Under the pieces are notes generated by a model. That model ran no database searches and was not told where the DNA came from. It saw only the letters and a program-made list of their open reading frames with translations. Shown here one piece after another: positions 1 through 11,846 of a stretch of DNA of 64,000 nt. Both the position numbers and the translations under genes were made by a program. This stretch comes from Escallonia rubra (lineage: Eukaryota; Streptophyta; Magnoliopsida; Escalloniales; Escalloniaceae): NCBI GenBank assembly GCA_033065855.1, contig JAVXUO010002609.1, forward strand, positions 1 through 64,000. Direction: 5' to 3'. The first letter of the stretch is position 1. Each line of letters starts with the position of its first letter.

Positions 1-942
1 TATTAGTTATAAAATTAAATATAATCTAACTTAAGCCATTTAGGAAGTTGGGGACCTCACCCGTTTATGTTGGCCATCTTAATACAATTCTGGTTGTCCC
101 TAACTGGGTCGTCTAGCCAATGTGCGACATGCACTCGTGTTGGTGGCTCTAGGAAGAACAATGACTCTTGGCAAAAGTAGGATTCAAAGGAGAGTTTGAT
201 GGTGTGTAGACTCACACATAAGAAAATATTGTTGAGCTGGACGTATAATTATAAAGAGTATGGGTCTCGCAGCAGAAGTTGACTTACATTTGATGATAGA
301 ATCAAGTCATATTAGTCAAACCTTTTAGGTCAAGTTATATGGACCATCTAGGTAGTCCTTGGGTAGTATATGCAAAAATGGTGCAAGGCCACCGCCCGAG
401 TTGAAGAAGCTAAAAACGACACCAAAAACAAGATTTTGCCTCCAACTAGAAGTCAATTTGTTAAGTGTGAGCTGTGTAAATTAGTAATTTATTTTCTTAA
501 ATTGGGAGTGTGTCTCAACACGTTTTCTCATGCATGGTAAGACTTGCTTTTTGATTGGGCTAAGCACTAGATGAATCAAATTAGATCGCTGTGATTACTT
601 TTGATTATAAAATGTCGCCTGAGTTGAAATTATCTATATTTTTATAACGTATTATGATATTTAACTTAAAAATTAATTGCAATGAGAAAGTGAAGCACAA
701 GATTTGGATTTGTATGTGGAGCATGTCAGGCTTCATGTTTTGCACAACTCTCAGACCTCGGTAAAAGAGGTCAAATTCAACTTTTGTGCTGGGAAAGACG
801 CCGCTCTAATTTTCTCAGTATCATCTTGCATGGGTAATGACTCTCATCTAGCCGCCACTTTTAAATAGATAAGAAATAAATGGCGTCGAATGAAAACAAA
901 AGATTTTTCTCACAAAACAAAACAAAACAAAACAAAAGTCTA
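1..942. other. Intergenic, no gene recognised
   Basis: No reading frame here resembles a known protein. Positions 911-940 hold a short AAAAC-type microsatellite. The stretch is AT-rich and looks like old, decayed intergenic DNA. Confidence 0.5.
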
Positions 943-1570
943 AGAAGCAAAGTTGATCAACACGAGCACATTATACGGGGACCAAAAGATGGTCCAAGTA
1001 AGACAAAAATACGGCAGCCAACTTTCTGTGTCGTCGATTCGTGCATAAAATATTATATTTAGTGGACTGTTTGTACCATTTTTATCACTAAAAGAGTTTA
1101 TTAAAATCAACTCCTTATACTTTCCAACCATATATTAAGTGTGAAAAAACATAGAAGAGTGTGAAAACAGACGTTTTTTTATTAAATTATTATACTAACA
1201 ACTGTTCCCCCAACTTTTATCAAGTTCTAAAAACGCTACAAATGCAATTTCTTCTATCTTTTTTTGTAGTTCCTCATTAACATTGACCGGTGTACAGTAA
1301 TCATTTATGTTTTAAAGCCCTAATCTTTGCTGATTTTTTAAATTTATTTTATCATATATCACCTTTTTGCTTTAAAGCCCAACTACAAACACAGGAAAAG
1401 ATTCTTGCCTTACAAACTAACTCATGCTATGTCAGTATATTGGTCATTGTCACGAGAAAGTTAACTTGGAAGCCATCTTACCATGTTCTAATTAGTAATT
1501 ATCCATTAACTATGCTGATTAAATTTGCAAATATAAAAAATAATGGAAAGACAACTGTTACTTTATCTAC
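943..1570. repeat. 628-bp direct repeat, copy 1
   Basis: This block matches 2121-2748 almost base for base over the same length, with scattered substitutions and small runs of T that differ. It contains an AT-rich core and short open frames that differ between the copies, so no coding function is supported. The copies lie 1,178 bp apart in the same orientation. It could be a local segmental duplication or two copies of an unclassified non-coding element; no target-site duplication was found. Confidence 0.85.
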
Positions 1571-2120
1571 ATGTACAAACTAAATCATAATATAAGACAG
1601 TGAGATTACCGACACTGATCAGATGACGACCAGCTTTCGTTGATGTTGTTGGATCTCGCCTAATACTTTTGTTTTACCTTCGCGCATCAGACAACTTAAC
1701 TCGCTAGGTGTAGTATTCAAACAAATTAGCAAGCTACGTACACAATTTACGCCGGGGAAGTACAACTTGATATTAGCAACTTTCTAAAAAGGGACAAGTA
1801 ATATTTAATTCCGTCACTAGTTTTCTTCAAAAAACATAAAGAGTGCAATGAAACCTCCATAAGCATGAAGATAGTCCAAATTCAGTGGATTATCAACAGG
1901 ACTCGGCCCTAGTTTTCTCGGCATGCATGAATCTAGTCCAAATATGATATGTTCATTTGATAGTGTACGCATTTGCAGAATTCCAACGGTGGACCCAATT
2001 CTGATGATGTTTTCCATGAATGTAACCACTTGAATAACAGAAGAAACCAAAAAAAAAAAAAAACGAGAAAGGGACGTAACTGATTCATATATTATATATG
2101 CTCCATGGGAGCAGATAATC
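1571..2120. other. Spacer between the direct repeats
   Basis: I see no gene here. A minus-strand open frame of about 100 codons over 1817-2128 has no recognisable domain and includes an A/T homopolymer, so it is not called. Confidence 0.4.
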
Positions 2121-2748
2121 AGAAGCAAAGTTGATCACCATGAGCACATGGTGCGGGGCCAAAAGATGGTCCAAGTAAGACAAAAATACGGCAGCCAACT
2201 TTCTGTGTCGTCGATTCGTGCATAAAATATTATATTTAGTGGACTGTTTGTACCATTTTTATCACTAAAAGAGTTTATTAAAATCAACTCGTTATACTTT
2301 CCAACCATATATTAAGTGTTAAAAAACATAGAAGAGTGTGAAAACAGACGTTTTTTTTATTAAATTATTATAGTTACAACTGTTCCCCCAACTTTTATCA
2401 AGTTCTAAAAACGCTAGAAATGCAATTTTTTCTATCTTTTTTAGTAGTTCCTCATAAACATTGACCGGTGTACAGTGATCATTTATGTTTTAAAGCCCTA
2501 ATCTTTGCTGTTTTTTTTTTTTTATTTTATCATATATCACCTTTTTGTTTTAAAGCCCAACTACAAACACAGGAAAAGATTCTTGCCTTACAAACTAACT
2601 CATGCTATGGCAGTATATTTGACATTGTCACGAGAAAGTTAACTTGTAAGCCATCTTACCATGTTCTAATTAGTAATTATCCGTTAACTTTGCTGATTAA
2701 ATTTGCAAATATAAAAAATAATGGAAAGACAACAGTTACTTTATCTAC
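2121..2748. repeat. 628-bp direct repeat, copy 2
   Basis: Second copy of the block at 943-1570. Its right end stops exactly where a Helitron-like terminus begins (2749), which suggests that the Helitron-like DNA inserted at or near the edge of the duplicated block. Confidence 0.85.
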
Positions 2749-2782
2749 ACTAGTCGTGATGCACGTGCGTTGCACGTGGATT
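2749..2782 (-). mobile_element. Helitron-like 3' terminus
   Basis: Read on the minus strand this stretch has a 7-bp-arm GC-rich hairpin (CACGTGC, loop, GCACGTG), then about ten bases, then CTAG, followed by a T. That is the usual layout of a Helitron 3' end (hairpin, CTRR, insertion before T). If real, the element extends to the right on the minus strand. I could not find its 5' TC end or any Rep/helicase coding sequence, so it would be a non-autonomous element or a fragment. Confidence 0.45.
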
Positions 2783-3843
2783 GTTTTCTATAGTGATCAA
2801 TATAGTTTAATAGTCCATTAAAAAGGAAGGTATTGTGAAATCGATTTTCACATCCGTGCAAAACAACGTGGTGACAAAGAACTCATAGTTCCTCAAAATG
2901 TTTAGCAGTGATGGTCAGAGGCATTACATTTTCCAATATGCAGTTTAGTACTTAGTCGCATGCTATAAATAGAAGAGAACATGGTTGAAAAGAGATAGCA
3001 GTAGCGAAAATGCACATAGACACGACTTTATGTTTTTGGAAGTTTACTTCATTTATTGTGTACTTTCATCGTGTCTTATGTTTGAAGACAAAACAATATT
3101 AGTTATCTGCAATCCCTTTTAATTGGTGGAGGAAAAAAGAATGGAGATCGGAAGAGAAAGAAGTCGGTAGTCTAATAAATTGGTCTAATAAATTTCATCA
3201 GTTAGATAGTCTTCACATGAACAACATTTTGGATATCGAGTTCACTTAGAAAAATTGAAAGTGAAAACAAGTTGGATTTGACATTTCTAGTCATCAAGGA
3301 TCTCGCCATATACACAGACTTACGGCCCTCACATAAAACCAAATTGATGTTTGAAAGGGCAAGGTGTTTTCTTCTCTAATATTATAAGCATGAAATAACT
3401 TGGTCGTTCATCTATATGATTGTTGTATACATGGTTGCACTTGGTCAGGTTTAATTCTTTTGCATGTATTAAACATGTAACTGTAGCGTGCAAGAAGAAC
3501 ATCTATATACATGAGCATGGTCCATACATTTGGCCAGATACAAGTACCCATTCTTGCTCCTGAGGGCAGGTACCCAGATAGAGACCTAATATAACGTTCA
3601 ATACAATATGCACAAAGTTACTGATCCAGGACTCAAGCTGGCTATCTCATACTAAACGGGAATAAGATTGGATTGACCAAGCAATGGCTGTGTACGTTAA
3701 CAATCCTAATAATTTTACAAGCAAAGAACAATTGGCTAGTATCTTCTATTTGATGGTGTTGACAACCCAGAGTCTATAAACATATACAAGTAACTATGAT
3801 ATCATTACAACTAAGCCCAGGAGATGAAAAGGTGAGACATAAC
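2783..3843. other. Intergenic, no gene recognised
   Basis: AT-rich sequence with no supported reading frame. Some of it may be the body of the Helitron-like element whose 3' end lies at 2749. Confidence 0.4.
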
Positions 3844-4058
3844 CTTCAAGAAATTCACAAGCTTGTTGAACTGCTCAACAACCTGTTGCAAGACCTTTTC
3901 AGTTCTAGATACAACAATTGCAAAGAGAGCCTTATCCTTACTTAAACCAACAACAAGAGACTCAATGTTGTATCCTCTCCTTGCGAAAACCCCAGCAATT
4001 CAGTTTATTATACCACTTTCATCCCGAACAAACACTGAGATGGGTGAGGCGTCTCACC
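3844..4058 (-). pseudogene. Relic exon, acetolactate synthase small subunit
   Basis: The minus strand encodes one exon of the chloroplast acetolactate synthase regulatory (small) subunit, which binds the catalytic subunit and gives branched-chain amino acid feedback control. The ACT-domain signature is clear: ISVFVRDESGIIN, then [15 protein letters not shown], then [15 protein letters not shown]. The exon is bounded by a CAG acceptor before 4058 and a GT donor after 3844. It is broken: a TGA replaces the Arg codon after GIIN, and one extra C near 4040 shifts the frame between the VRR and ISV parts. I found no neighbouring exons, although the family normally has many, so this is an isolated fragment, perhaps left by a duplication. 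Confidence 0.8.
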
Positions 4059-5860
4059 CTGAAATTATCAATACCACTATATATCAAAACCACATGAGAA
4101 TCGATAAACACGCATGCCATTGCCTGATAAGAAAATAGTGGTAACAATTTAATTGGACTCGTTAGTTCTGAGCTATCAGATCACCTATTCATTGACAATT
4201 GAACCATATGACATAGGAACCAATTAAGAGTTCTTGGGCTAATGCAGCAACATAGTTCAGAAAATAGTTTCTAAAAAATAAGCATGTGTGTAAAGTTTGT
4301 TTAGAAGCTGATTAGTACCATGAAGAACTTCATTGGCTAAAAAGAGGGAATAAGCTACTATTACAGAATCAAGGCTATTTACCAAAGTCAGGTGACTGGT
4401 GAAATTTCAGATGTACAAAGCTCAATAATGAAAAAATACATCATACTACCATTACTTCATGGTTATCTTTCCTGATTCTTCAATGGAAGAGAGGGAAAGG
4501 CAGGAAAAAAGAGTAGGAAATTATAGCAAATGTAGAAATCAAAGACGTCAAAAACCCTATTCCTGGAACAACAATTCAAGCATTAGATTGTGGAAAACTT
4601 TGAATTTAGTTAATAAAATCTTCCTACATTCAAAAAACTACTTGAATTAAACACGTCATGCACCTCATTTGCGAAAGCAGTAACAATTAAAAATAAGAAT
4701 AGTAGAAAACCCATAATCAAGCAGCCAATTCCTACAAAATTTAAGCTGCATTTAACCAAATCAAGAAAAGGACCCACTTTAACTATAATAGTGTAAAACT
4801 GCCAAACAACTCCTTCGTTTGCAACACGTCCCTATGACCTATGTTAATAACTTAAGTATTAAACAATAAATGCAACTTCCTAGTACACAGATGAAACATT
4901 CCAAATTACCAGTTTACGGGAAAAATGGAAAGAAAACTACATTGATTCTATTATATTGAAGTCGTCAATTATAGAGGGCTGGATGTCATCTATTTCACTG
5001 GGAAGAAAATAGAGGGTTGGATGTCACATGCCAGTCGCCTTCACTTTCTTCATAGCTTCAATAATTCAGTTATCAATACTTGAAAGAGAAAGTTATCTCT
5101 AAAGAAAAAATTGGATTGCCACAATCCTGGACCCTGCAGCTTATAACAAAAAATCGCAGCTTGATGTCTTCACTTATATTTACTCAAAACTGAGAGACAC
5201 CAAGGTTAGTGGGTTTTGTAGACTACAACATATATGAAAAAGTGAACATTTAAGGTGTTATTAGACAAGTGTAAGCATACTTTGAAAGCTCGCAATCAGT
5301 TCATCACATGCTGAAATCACTTGAAATTAAACACGAATATATCAACGTGCGATAACAATGTATATTGGCTACAGTTCTTGGATAATTATGCGGCATCACA
5401 TATTCGAAAAGGAGGTCCTATCCTAAGTTCCTCTCCCACAAAAGTACTAAAAAGCCTACAGCGTGAGTGCAAATTAGTCCAATGTTCCATTCACCCCATT
5501 AAAATTCCTTTTCAGAGGTTGTTTTCCCCTCTCTCCTCTATCTCTGGCCAACGCTTTCATTTCTCACATGAAAGCTTTAAAAGACAATCAATATGAATAG
5601 CAAATGGGTGTCTGAATCTTGATATGCGGTTTCCTTATTTACAGAAGGCAAGTTTGGGAAGAGTGGGTTGCCAGCAATGTGAAAACAGCCTAGTGTAAGA
5701 TTAAGATCGTCTACCTGAAATTATTGACCGGGTGAGCACTCAGATCCTCATTAAATGTCCATCAACATACCATTGCGATCAGATGATCGAGTGTGAAGAA
5801 AAATCAGTGTGTTGATTAATACTACCATCTGTTTGGAAGGATTTAGAAATATTAGGCCAA
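4059..5860. other. Intergenic, no gene recognised
   Basis: Several short open frames lie here but none has a recognisable domain, codon pattern or splice context. I looked for further acetolactate synthase exons and for the missing 3' exon of the neighbouring reductase and did not find them. Confidence 0.4.
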
Positions 5861-5877
5861 AATCCAACATATATTAG

Positions 5878-5964
5878 AAAAGTCATCAAAGCAGAAAGAA
5901 AGAGTACAAACCTGAGTCGTGGTGGTCCACGAAAAGTCATCAAAGCAGAAAGAAAGAGTACAAA
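5878..5964. repeat. 33-bp direct repeat at reductase break
   Basis: A 33-bp block (AAAAGTCATCAAAGCAG and onward) occurs at 5878-5910 and again at 5932-5964. It sits exactly where aldo-keto reductase homology ends, so it marks the deletion or filler junction that removed the 3' exon. Confidence 0.85.
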
Positions 5965-6549
5965 TTCTGTTGTCGCCCCATGTAGTCCCATTTGCTCCCA
6001 AAGGCGAATACGCAGTCACATGAATTGCATGTCCCTTGCAGAACTCTCTCAATTCCTTCTGCTGCCACAGTGGGTTCATCTCCACCTTAAATCCAGCAAA
6101 GAAACAAAAACAAAATACTAAGCAAGAACCAAAAGGAGAAATCTGAAGAACAACGCGAAATTTGCCAATACAATTCGATCTCACTTGATTGACTGCTGGA
6201 GGAATTTTGGCATTTGAAAGTAGCTCCTCAAGTTTCTTGCGAGAAAAATTACTGACACCGATCGCCTTGGCTAGGCCCAGATTTTGACACTCTTCCATGC
6301 CTTCCCATGCTGACTGAATGTCAAAGGGCAGTATGTGTTCCTTTGGAACTGGGGCACCGTTCATCATTGGACTCAACCTCAGAGGCATGTGTGTCAAGTA
6401 CATGTCGACATAGTCCAATTTAAGTTTCCTGGACCCACAAGAAATAGACATAATCAACTAGGCTATCATAAATTAAAATTGAACACCTTGGATATCCCAG
6501 CCCTACAAATTCATAACCTTCATTTTCTCCGGTTTTCATTATCTCGGAA

Positions 6550-8214
6550 CAGTGGCGGAACCAGGATTTTATCCCAGGAGGCTAAAAAATATACCGAAGG
6601 AGATAAATATTTTTATAAGTAAAATAGCACACAAAAACAGAGTGCACTTTTCGATAATACACAAAACATACTAAAAAGCATCTAAAAGGTCTTATTGTGT
6701 AAATGGACGAGACTGAGTTCCGAATTGTGTAAATGGAAAATTGTGGTGACGAGGTTGGCAAGGACATTTCGACCAATACGCTCATCGAACTTTATCTCGA
6801 ACATTAGGACCATAATCCCAAATATTTGGACGCAGCTCAGGATCCGCAATAAGCTCATCAGAGTTGAACTCATCGCTAATTCTGCTTGAATGCCCGAAAT
6901 GAATATCATGGTGCACAATGGGAGTCTTGTCCCTTACTGTTGGAATTTGAGACTGTTGAATAATATCTTGATTTATACGCTCATTCTTATTAGACTGTAA
7001 TAACTTTTTCACCTTTGGTTTCTTTTGATAGAACCTTTTCATTTTGAAAAAAAAAATATTTTATTTTAAGTATCAATCCATCAATTATCAATCAAATAAC
7101 CTAGTTAATTACAAATATTTTATTCTTTTACTTTTCCAGTCATGTTTTATTATCGCGTTAACCTAATTAACTTAACTTCACCCCACCATTCAACTAAATC
7201 ACATATCCGACATCTCAATCCAATTGGGTCCCATCCTCCATCAACCATCTCAATTCTCAAATGCTCAATGCACAATTAACAACATATAATCAGCATGAAA
7301 ATAATCTCAATTTTTAAATGCACAATTAACACAACCTAAAATTATCAATCGAATAATCAATGCTCAAATGGGATAAAAATCCAATTGAGTCCCATCCTCC
7401 ATCAGCAATCTCAAATCTAAGTGCTCAATGCACGATTAACATCCATAAAGCATCAATTAGTAATCTAAATTATCAAATACACAACTAACAACCTAAAATT
7501 ATTAATCAAATAATCAATTCTCAATAGCAAAAGAAATTGTTCAAAATGCACACTGACCTCGGTCCTCAGAAATCAGAACGACGTCGTTGTCGCAATGTTG
7601 TCGGTGACTGAAACTCAAAGTCAGATCTGTAATTTCACTATTTCAAGCTCCGTGACCGCCGAACGGCAGTGGCGGAACTTCCTCGGTTCGTGCGCCGGCT
7701 CGTAGACTGTAGATCTAAGCTAGATCTGCCGCCCAGATCTGTTCTGGCCGGAGTTGGGTAGGGACTGGCCGGAGTTAGGGTGGGGACCGCCAGACTGAGG
7801 AGGGCCTTCGCCTGCTTCACACTTCGGAATCGAAGGACAGACGGCGACCTACTGATGAGAGCCCAGTTGAGCCGACGACCGGTGGCCGTGGGTCGGTGGG
7901 TGGTGCTGGCGTGCGGGCGGTGAGCTACGGTGGCTGAGAGAGCCGAGAGAGGAGGACTGGAGGAGAGATGCTGGTGTCACGGTGACGGCGTGAGAGCTTC
8001 ACTGACGCCACGGCGTGACGGCGACCGACCGGTGTCCGACTGTCCGGTGACTGTGAGACTATGAGCCGGCCGAGAGAGGAGGAGGAGAGAGAGAGAGAGA
8101 GAAATGAAAAGTGGAAAATGAAAAAAAACATTATATATATTTAAATTAAAAAAAAAATTCAAAATCTGAGGGGGCGCTACAGCCCCCCCTCGTACAAGCG
8201 TAGTTCTGCCCCTG
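6550..8214 (-). mobile_element. hAT element, Tip100-like, deletion derivative
   Basis: A 1,665-bp insertion in reductase intron 1, flanked by an 8-bp target duplication TCTCGGAA (6542-6549 and 8215-8222). Ends are inverted: CAGTGGCGGAACCAGG on the left and, read inward from the right, CAGGGGCAGAACTACG. These match Tip100-type hAT ends (CAGGGGCGGA). The right half holds a GC-rich leader, (GA)n near 8090 and the start of a minus-strand transposase; most of the transposase is deleted. The element lies wholly inside an intron, so it does not itself break the reductase reading frame. Confidence 0.85.
6690..7042 (-). pseudogene. hAT transposase N-terminus remnant
   Basis: Starts with MKRFYQKK at 7042, a typical TTF-type hAT transposase N-terminus, followed by ADPELRPNIWDY and NVRDKVR, which match the zinc-finger leader of Tip100-like transposases. 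The frame closes near 6782; just beyond it, in another frame, the family motif QPRHHNFP and TQFG can still be read, so a frameshift plus a large deletion has removed the DDE and dimerisation regions. It cannot encode an active enzyme. Confidence 0.65.
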
Positions 8215-8896
8215 TCTCGGAAGACTCAATTCTTACCCCTCCGCAGAAAAGGCAGAGGCCTTTGCATTTAGGCCTTGGTCTCCAAACTTTTGACAAAAGG
8301 AAGTTTCAAACCCTTTAGGACACTGGCACATGCCTTTAGATGCCACACGCTCAGCCTCTAGAACAACCACGAGGTTGTTCAAACACTCATAATCTACAAA
8401 CTGCTTTTTCGACATCTCTTGAGCAACATAAGAACGTACAGACTACTTTCTATACCAAGCTAGCAACACTCTAGTATGCAATTAGTAAAGATTTAGTGTG
8501 AGGATTTACTCGAGGCTCATTTTGATTGCAGGCACGACTTGATCACGAACGGCAAAGATGCCAAAAAGCTTCGTAGTTATGAAGAGCTCGTCGCGGGAGT
8601 TGATGAGGCCGAGACGGAGCACTTCAGGAATCGCTGCAGCAAGGTACTCTTCCGTGTTGTACACGAAGGCGGTGTCGAAGTGGCGGTATCCTACCTTGAT
8701 GGCTTCCAAGATGGCCGACTTTACTGTCTCTAAATCCACCGGAGGGTAGGGGGAGGTCCCTATCCCCACGATCGGCATGGGCTTGTCGCGTGACCCTACT
8801 GTTATCTCGGGAATCATTGGCATGTTCGATTTCTGCAAGCTTTCTTTGGAAGCACTCTGCTATTGGGGTGTCTCAATCTTTATCGGCTCTATGGTG

Positions 8897-8904
8897 GATT
8901 TATA
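8897..8904 (-). promoter_or_regulatory. TATA box of reductase gene
   Basis: TATAAATC on the minus strand, 74 bp upstream of the ATG at 8823, in an otherwise ordinary leader. Spacing fits a plant core promoter. Confidence 0.55.
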
Positions 8905-9770
8905 CTGGTGCGTATCAGTAGATGGCAATCTAAAGATTAATTTAACTGCGTATGGTTAGTGGTGAGCGTTCATAAACAAAGATTAATTTACTGCGGCAAA
9001 TTTACAGCTGTTTATCTTACGGAAAAAATTTGGCTGCTACCAAAGTTGGAGGAATCTTCCTCCTACACCCTATATAGCGACAATCAATCGTCTCTAAATG
9101 TTTATAGTGGCTTTTATTTAGTGACGCTAAAAAAGTGCTGCTAATAATTGTCGCTGAAAGTGTTAAAAGAAAAGTCACTAGAAACATTTAGTGACTATTA
9201 ATTGTCACTACATGCGGGGTTGAAGGAAGATTTCTATAACCTGAGTAGAAGCCAAAATTTGTTCTTATCTTACCTGCTCTCGTATAGATTCTTACATTTA
9301 TAAAAACTAAAGTCTTTTGAACTTTCCATTACACATCGAGGATGAGTCCCTACTCCTGCGTACCCGTTGAAGCTAGACTGCTTTCGTTTTGCCACTACTT
9401 GCCCGGAAAATGGTCTTAGTAGAAGTCATTTAAATTTTAAAAGTTTTGACTATATAATAAAGTTTACTGCATAATTTGTATTCTTTGGTTATTAATTAAA
9501 GATGGTGACGTTTATTATTAAATGAGTGAACTTCTTCTTAACATATTAAATTAACCTTTGCCATGAAATATTAATAAGCAATGCCCTTTTGCATACATCT
9601 AATTTTGATTTGATAACTGTAGCGAACTAGCTCGGAAAAAATTCCTAAGAGGTCGTCGTCTTATTTAATTTAACCAAGGAAAAATAATTTAAAAAAATCA
9701 AGAAATTGACTCTAAAACGTCTGGAGGACAACTAATCTATCAAAAATAGGGAAATGGGTTGGAAGACTAA
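8905..9770. other. Intergenic, possible decayed DNA element
   Basis: No gene. Positions 9080-9215 contain several copies of GTGACGCTAA / TCGCTGAAA / TTTAGTGAC-like words in both orientations, as in subterminal repeats of decayed CACTA-type elements, but no clean ends were found. Confidence 0.35.
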
Positions 9771-10223
9771 GGTAGCATTCAAAAACTATTTGACTTTCAG
9801 TTCTTTCTCCAATTTTTTAAACTAAAGAAAAAAATGCGTTAGACACACAGTTTTCGAATTTTTTTTTTCTCCCCTTCAGTTTTGAAAACCAGTTATTAAA
9901 ATAGGGATGTTTTTTAAAACCCCCATTCAGGAGTTTTGACTTTTGGTTTTTATTTTGACACCACCACCACCCTCCCACCCCCACAGCCACCGCCTGCCGC
10001 CAACGAACCCCGCAGCTTGCCAGCCGCGCACTGCCAGCCCCCGTCACGCTCCACCACTGCCACCGCAACCACCACCAAAGAAAAAAAATAAAAATAAAAA
10101 CTGGGTAATCAGACACTCATTATTTTTGTAAAAAATAAAAACTAAACTGGTTTTGGTTTATTTATTTATTTAAATTTTTTTAAAAACATAAAATCAAAAC
10201 TGGAAGTGATTTCAAACAGATCC
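9771..10223. mobile_element. Tourist-like MITE, copy 1
   Basis: A 453-bp non-coding element with ends GGTAGCATTCAAA and, inward from the right, GGATCTGTTTGAAA, flanked by TAA on both sides (9768-9770 and 10224-10226). A 3-bp TAA target duplication and ends that start GG fit PIF/Harbinger-derived Tourist elements. The core has a CCACC-rich stretch near 9960-10080. A related copy lies at 19124-19570 with its core reversed. Confidence 0.6.
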
Positions 10224-11801
10224 TAAGTTTTGTAGAGGGAATGTGTTAGGCACCCGCTACACCCTTTTAGTATGCACTTCATTTCTTTTGATTTTTGGCC
10301 TTTAAAAACATTTAATATGTAAAATAGGCAAGAAAAAATAACCCTAGGTTTATTTTTATATTTTCGCTTGTACTTGACATCAGGGGTGGAATTGCCTACA
10401 TATCCGGTCTGACTAATCAGGATCAAAGACACCTTATTTTTACTCTGGTCCTACATGAAGTGACATACATTTCGGTCTTAGACTTATACCGAGAAATGAG
10501 AAAAAACTATGTACAATATTTATAACACAATTAACAAATATAGTCGCGGGAAATAGGAGGCAATTTTATAATGATAAACTAGACTAGAAAGCTCCTTAAA
10601 TTATCTCGGGAATTCGCTTGTCTGGATGACTCGGGAATACTCTCTAAAGGATCCACGATACAAGAGCTTAAATGACTTTTTAAATTAGTATGAAGGGTTA
10701 AATTCAGGGAGAGATGATACACCACTTCACAAAGAAATGATATAAAATATTTAGAGAGAATAAGCTGAATTCAAACTTAGACCCTTGAAAATGAAGGCCA
10801 ATGGGCCTACTTATAGAGTTCTGAGACGCCAGAACTGATAATAAGTCAGAATACTCGATAATAATCACAAACGGACAAAAGTTAACTAACCGGCTGGTAT
10901 GTCGAAAATTGATAGGTTCATCCCATAATTTAAAATGAATTCTCTTGAAATTTGAGGCATTATCTGATCCTAATTTCAGTAGTTATCTCTGATTTTACAG
11001 ATAAGATGTACCAGATTCGGGATTTATCTTCCTCAACTATATAAATCATTAATTTAATCCCTTACATTAAATATAATTCACCGAAAGATATTCTAAATTA
11101 TCTAGACAAATCATTATTGAGACACTTGAACCGGACAATCATATTTGGACTGGGCTGAGCCCAATTACTGACTGGGCCATTGGACTAAACAATTGAATTT
11201 TAAGACTGGACTAGAAATTTGGATTTGACAATTAGATTATGTCATTGACAACTGGACTGGACTAGACCAAATTAATTGATTAAGTCATATTATTAGGCTT
11301 AAGCTTAATAACATACCTCTAATTAATAATGAAGCTCAATATCTATTTAATAAATAATAACTAAAAAAATGGAGTGTCTACAGAGCCCATTGGCGAGGTA
11401 GCTTGTACACGGGCAAACTTTAACAAAAAAAAAGCACATTTTTGTAGTGAAACACGGAAAAGACCACAAGACTACTGTGAATAGACTCGAGGACCATGAT
11501 AAAGATATGAGGTTGGCCCTTTACAGGGTTTCTTACGTACCCTCAGGGGAGCAATCAGACCAACGTAGTTCGTTAAAATACAACCGGAGCCAACCTTAAT
11601 TGGTCGTCTAGGAATATATTATAGAAAGTAACGTCTGTTGTTGGAGCCACCAAATTGATTTGAGTTGTCGACAAGCGAAACCCATATCTTGATGGTGGAG
11701 CCCCCAACTTGATTGGAAAGGGTAGTCTAGACATGAAAAGAAAAAATAACCATTTCCGTTGTCGGAGCCACCAAATCCATTTGAAAGTTTGATGGACAGA
11801 G

Positions 11802-11846
<45 letters not shown>

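Larger units (their letters stand above)
5965..8823 (-). pseudogene. Aldo-keto reductase (AKR4-like), 3'-truncated
   Basis: NADPH-dependent reductase of the plant AKR4 group (the family of codeinone, chalcone and methylecgonone reductases). Exons on the minus strand: 8823-8510, 6428-6185, 6085-5965, joined at clean GT-AG sites in frame. Exon 1 starts at the ATG at 8823; an in-frame upstream TTG has no support. It encodes MPMIPEITVGS, the GIGTSPYPP loop and the GYRHFDTAFVYNTEE segment with the catalytic Asp and Tyr. Exon 2 has LDYVDMYLTHMP (catalytic His) and IGVSNFS; exon 3 has VEMNPLWQQ and AYSPLGA. Homology stops at GDNR, after about 226 residues against about 320 for the family, so the cofactor-binding C-terminus is missing. 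Intron 1 carries a hAT insertion. The product should be inactive. Confidence 0.8.

Noticed and set aside
5321-5596. 91-codon plus-strand frame
   Set aside because: No domain, no promoter or splice context, and no sign of codon bias.
8233-8415. 60-codon minus-strand frame next to the hAT element
   Set aside because: It lies inside reductase intron 1 and shows no domain.
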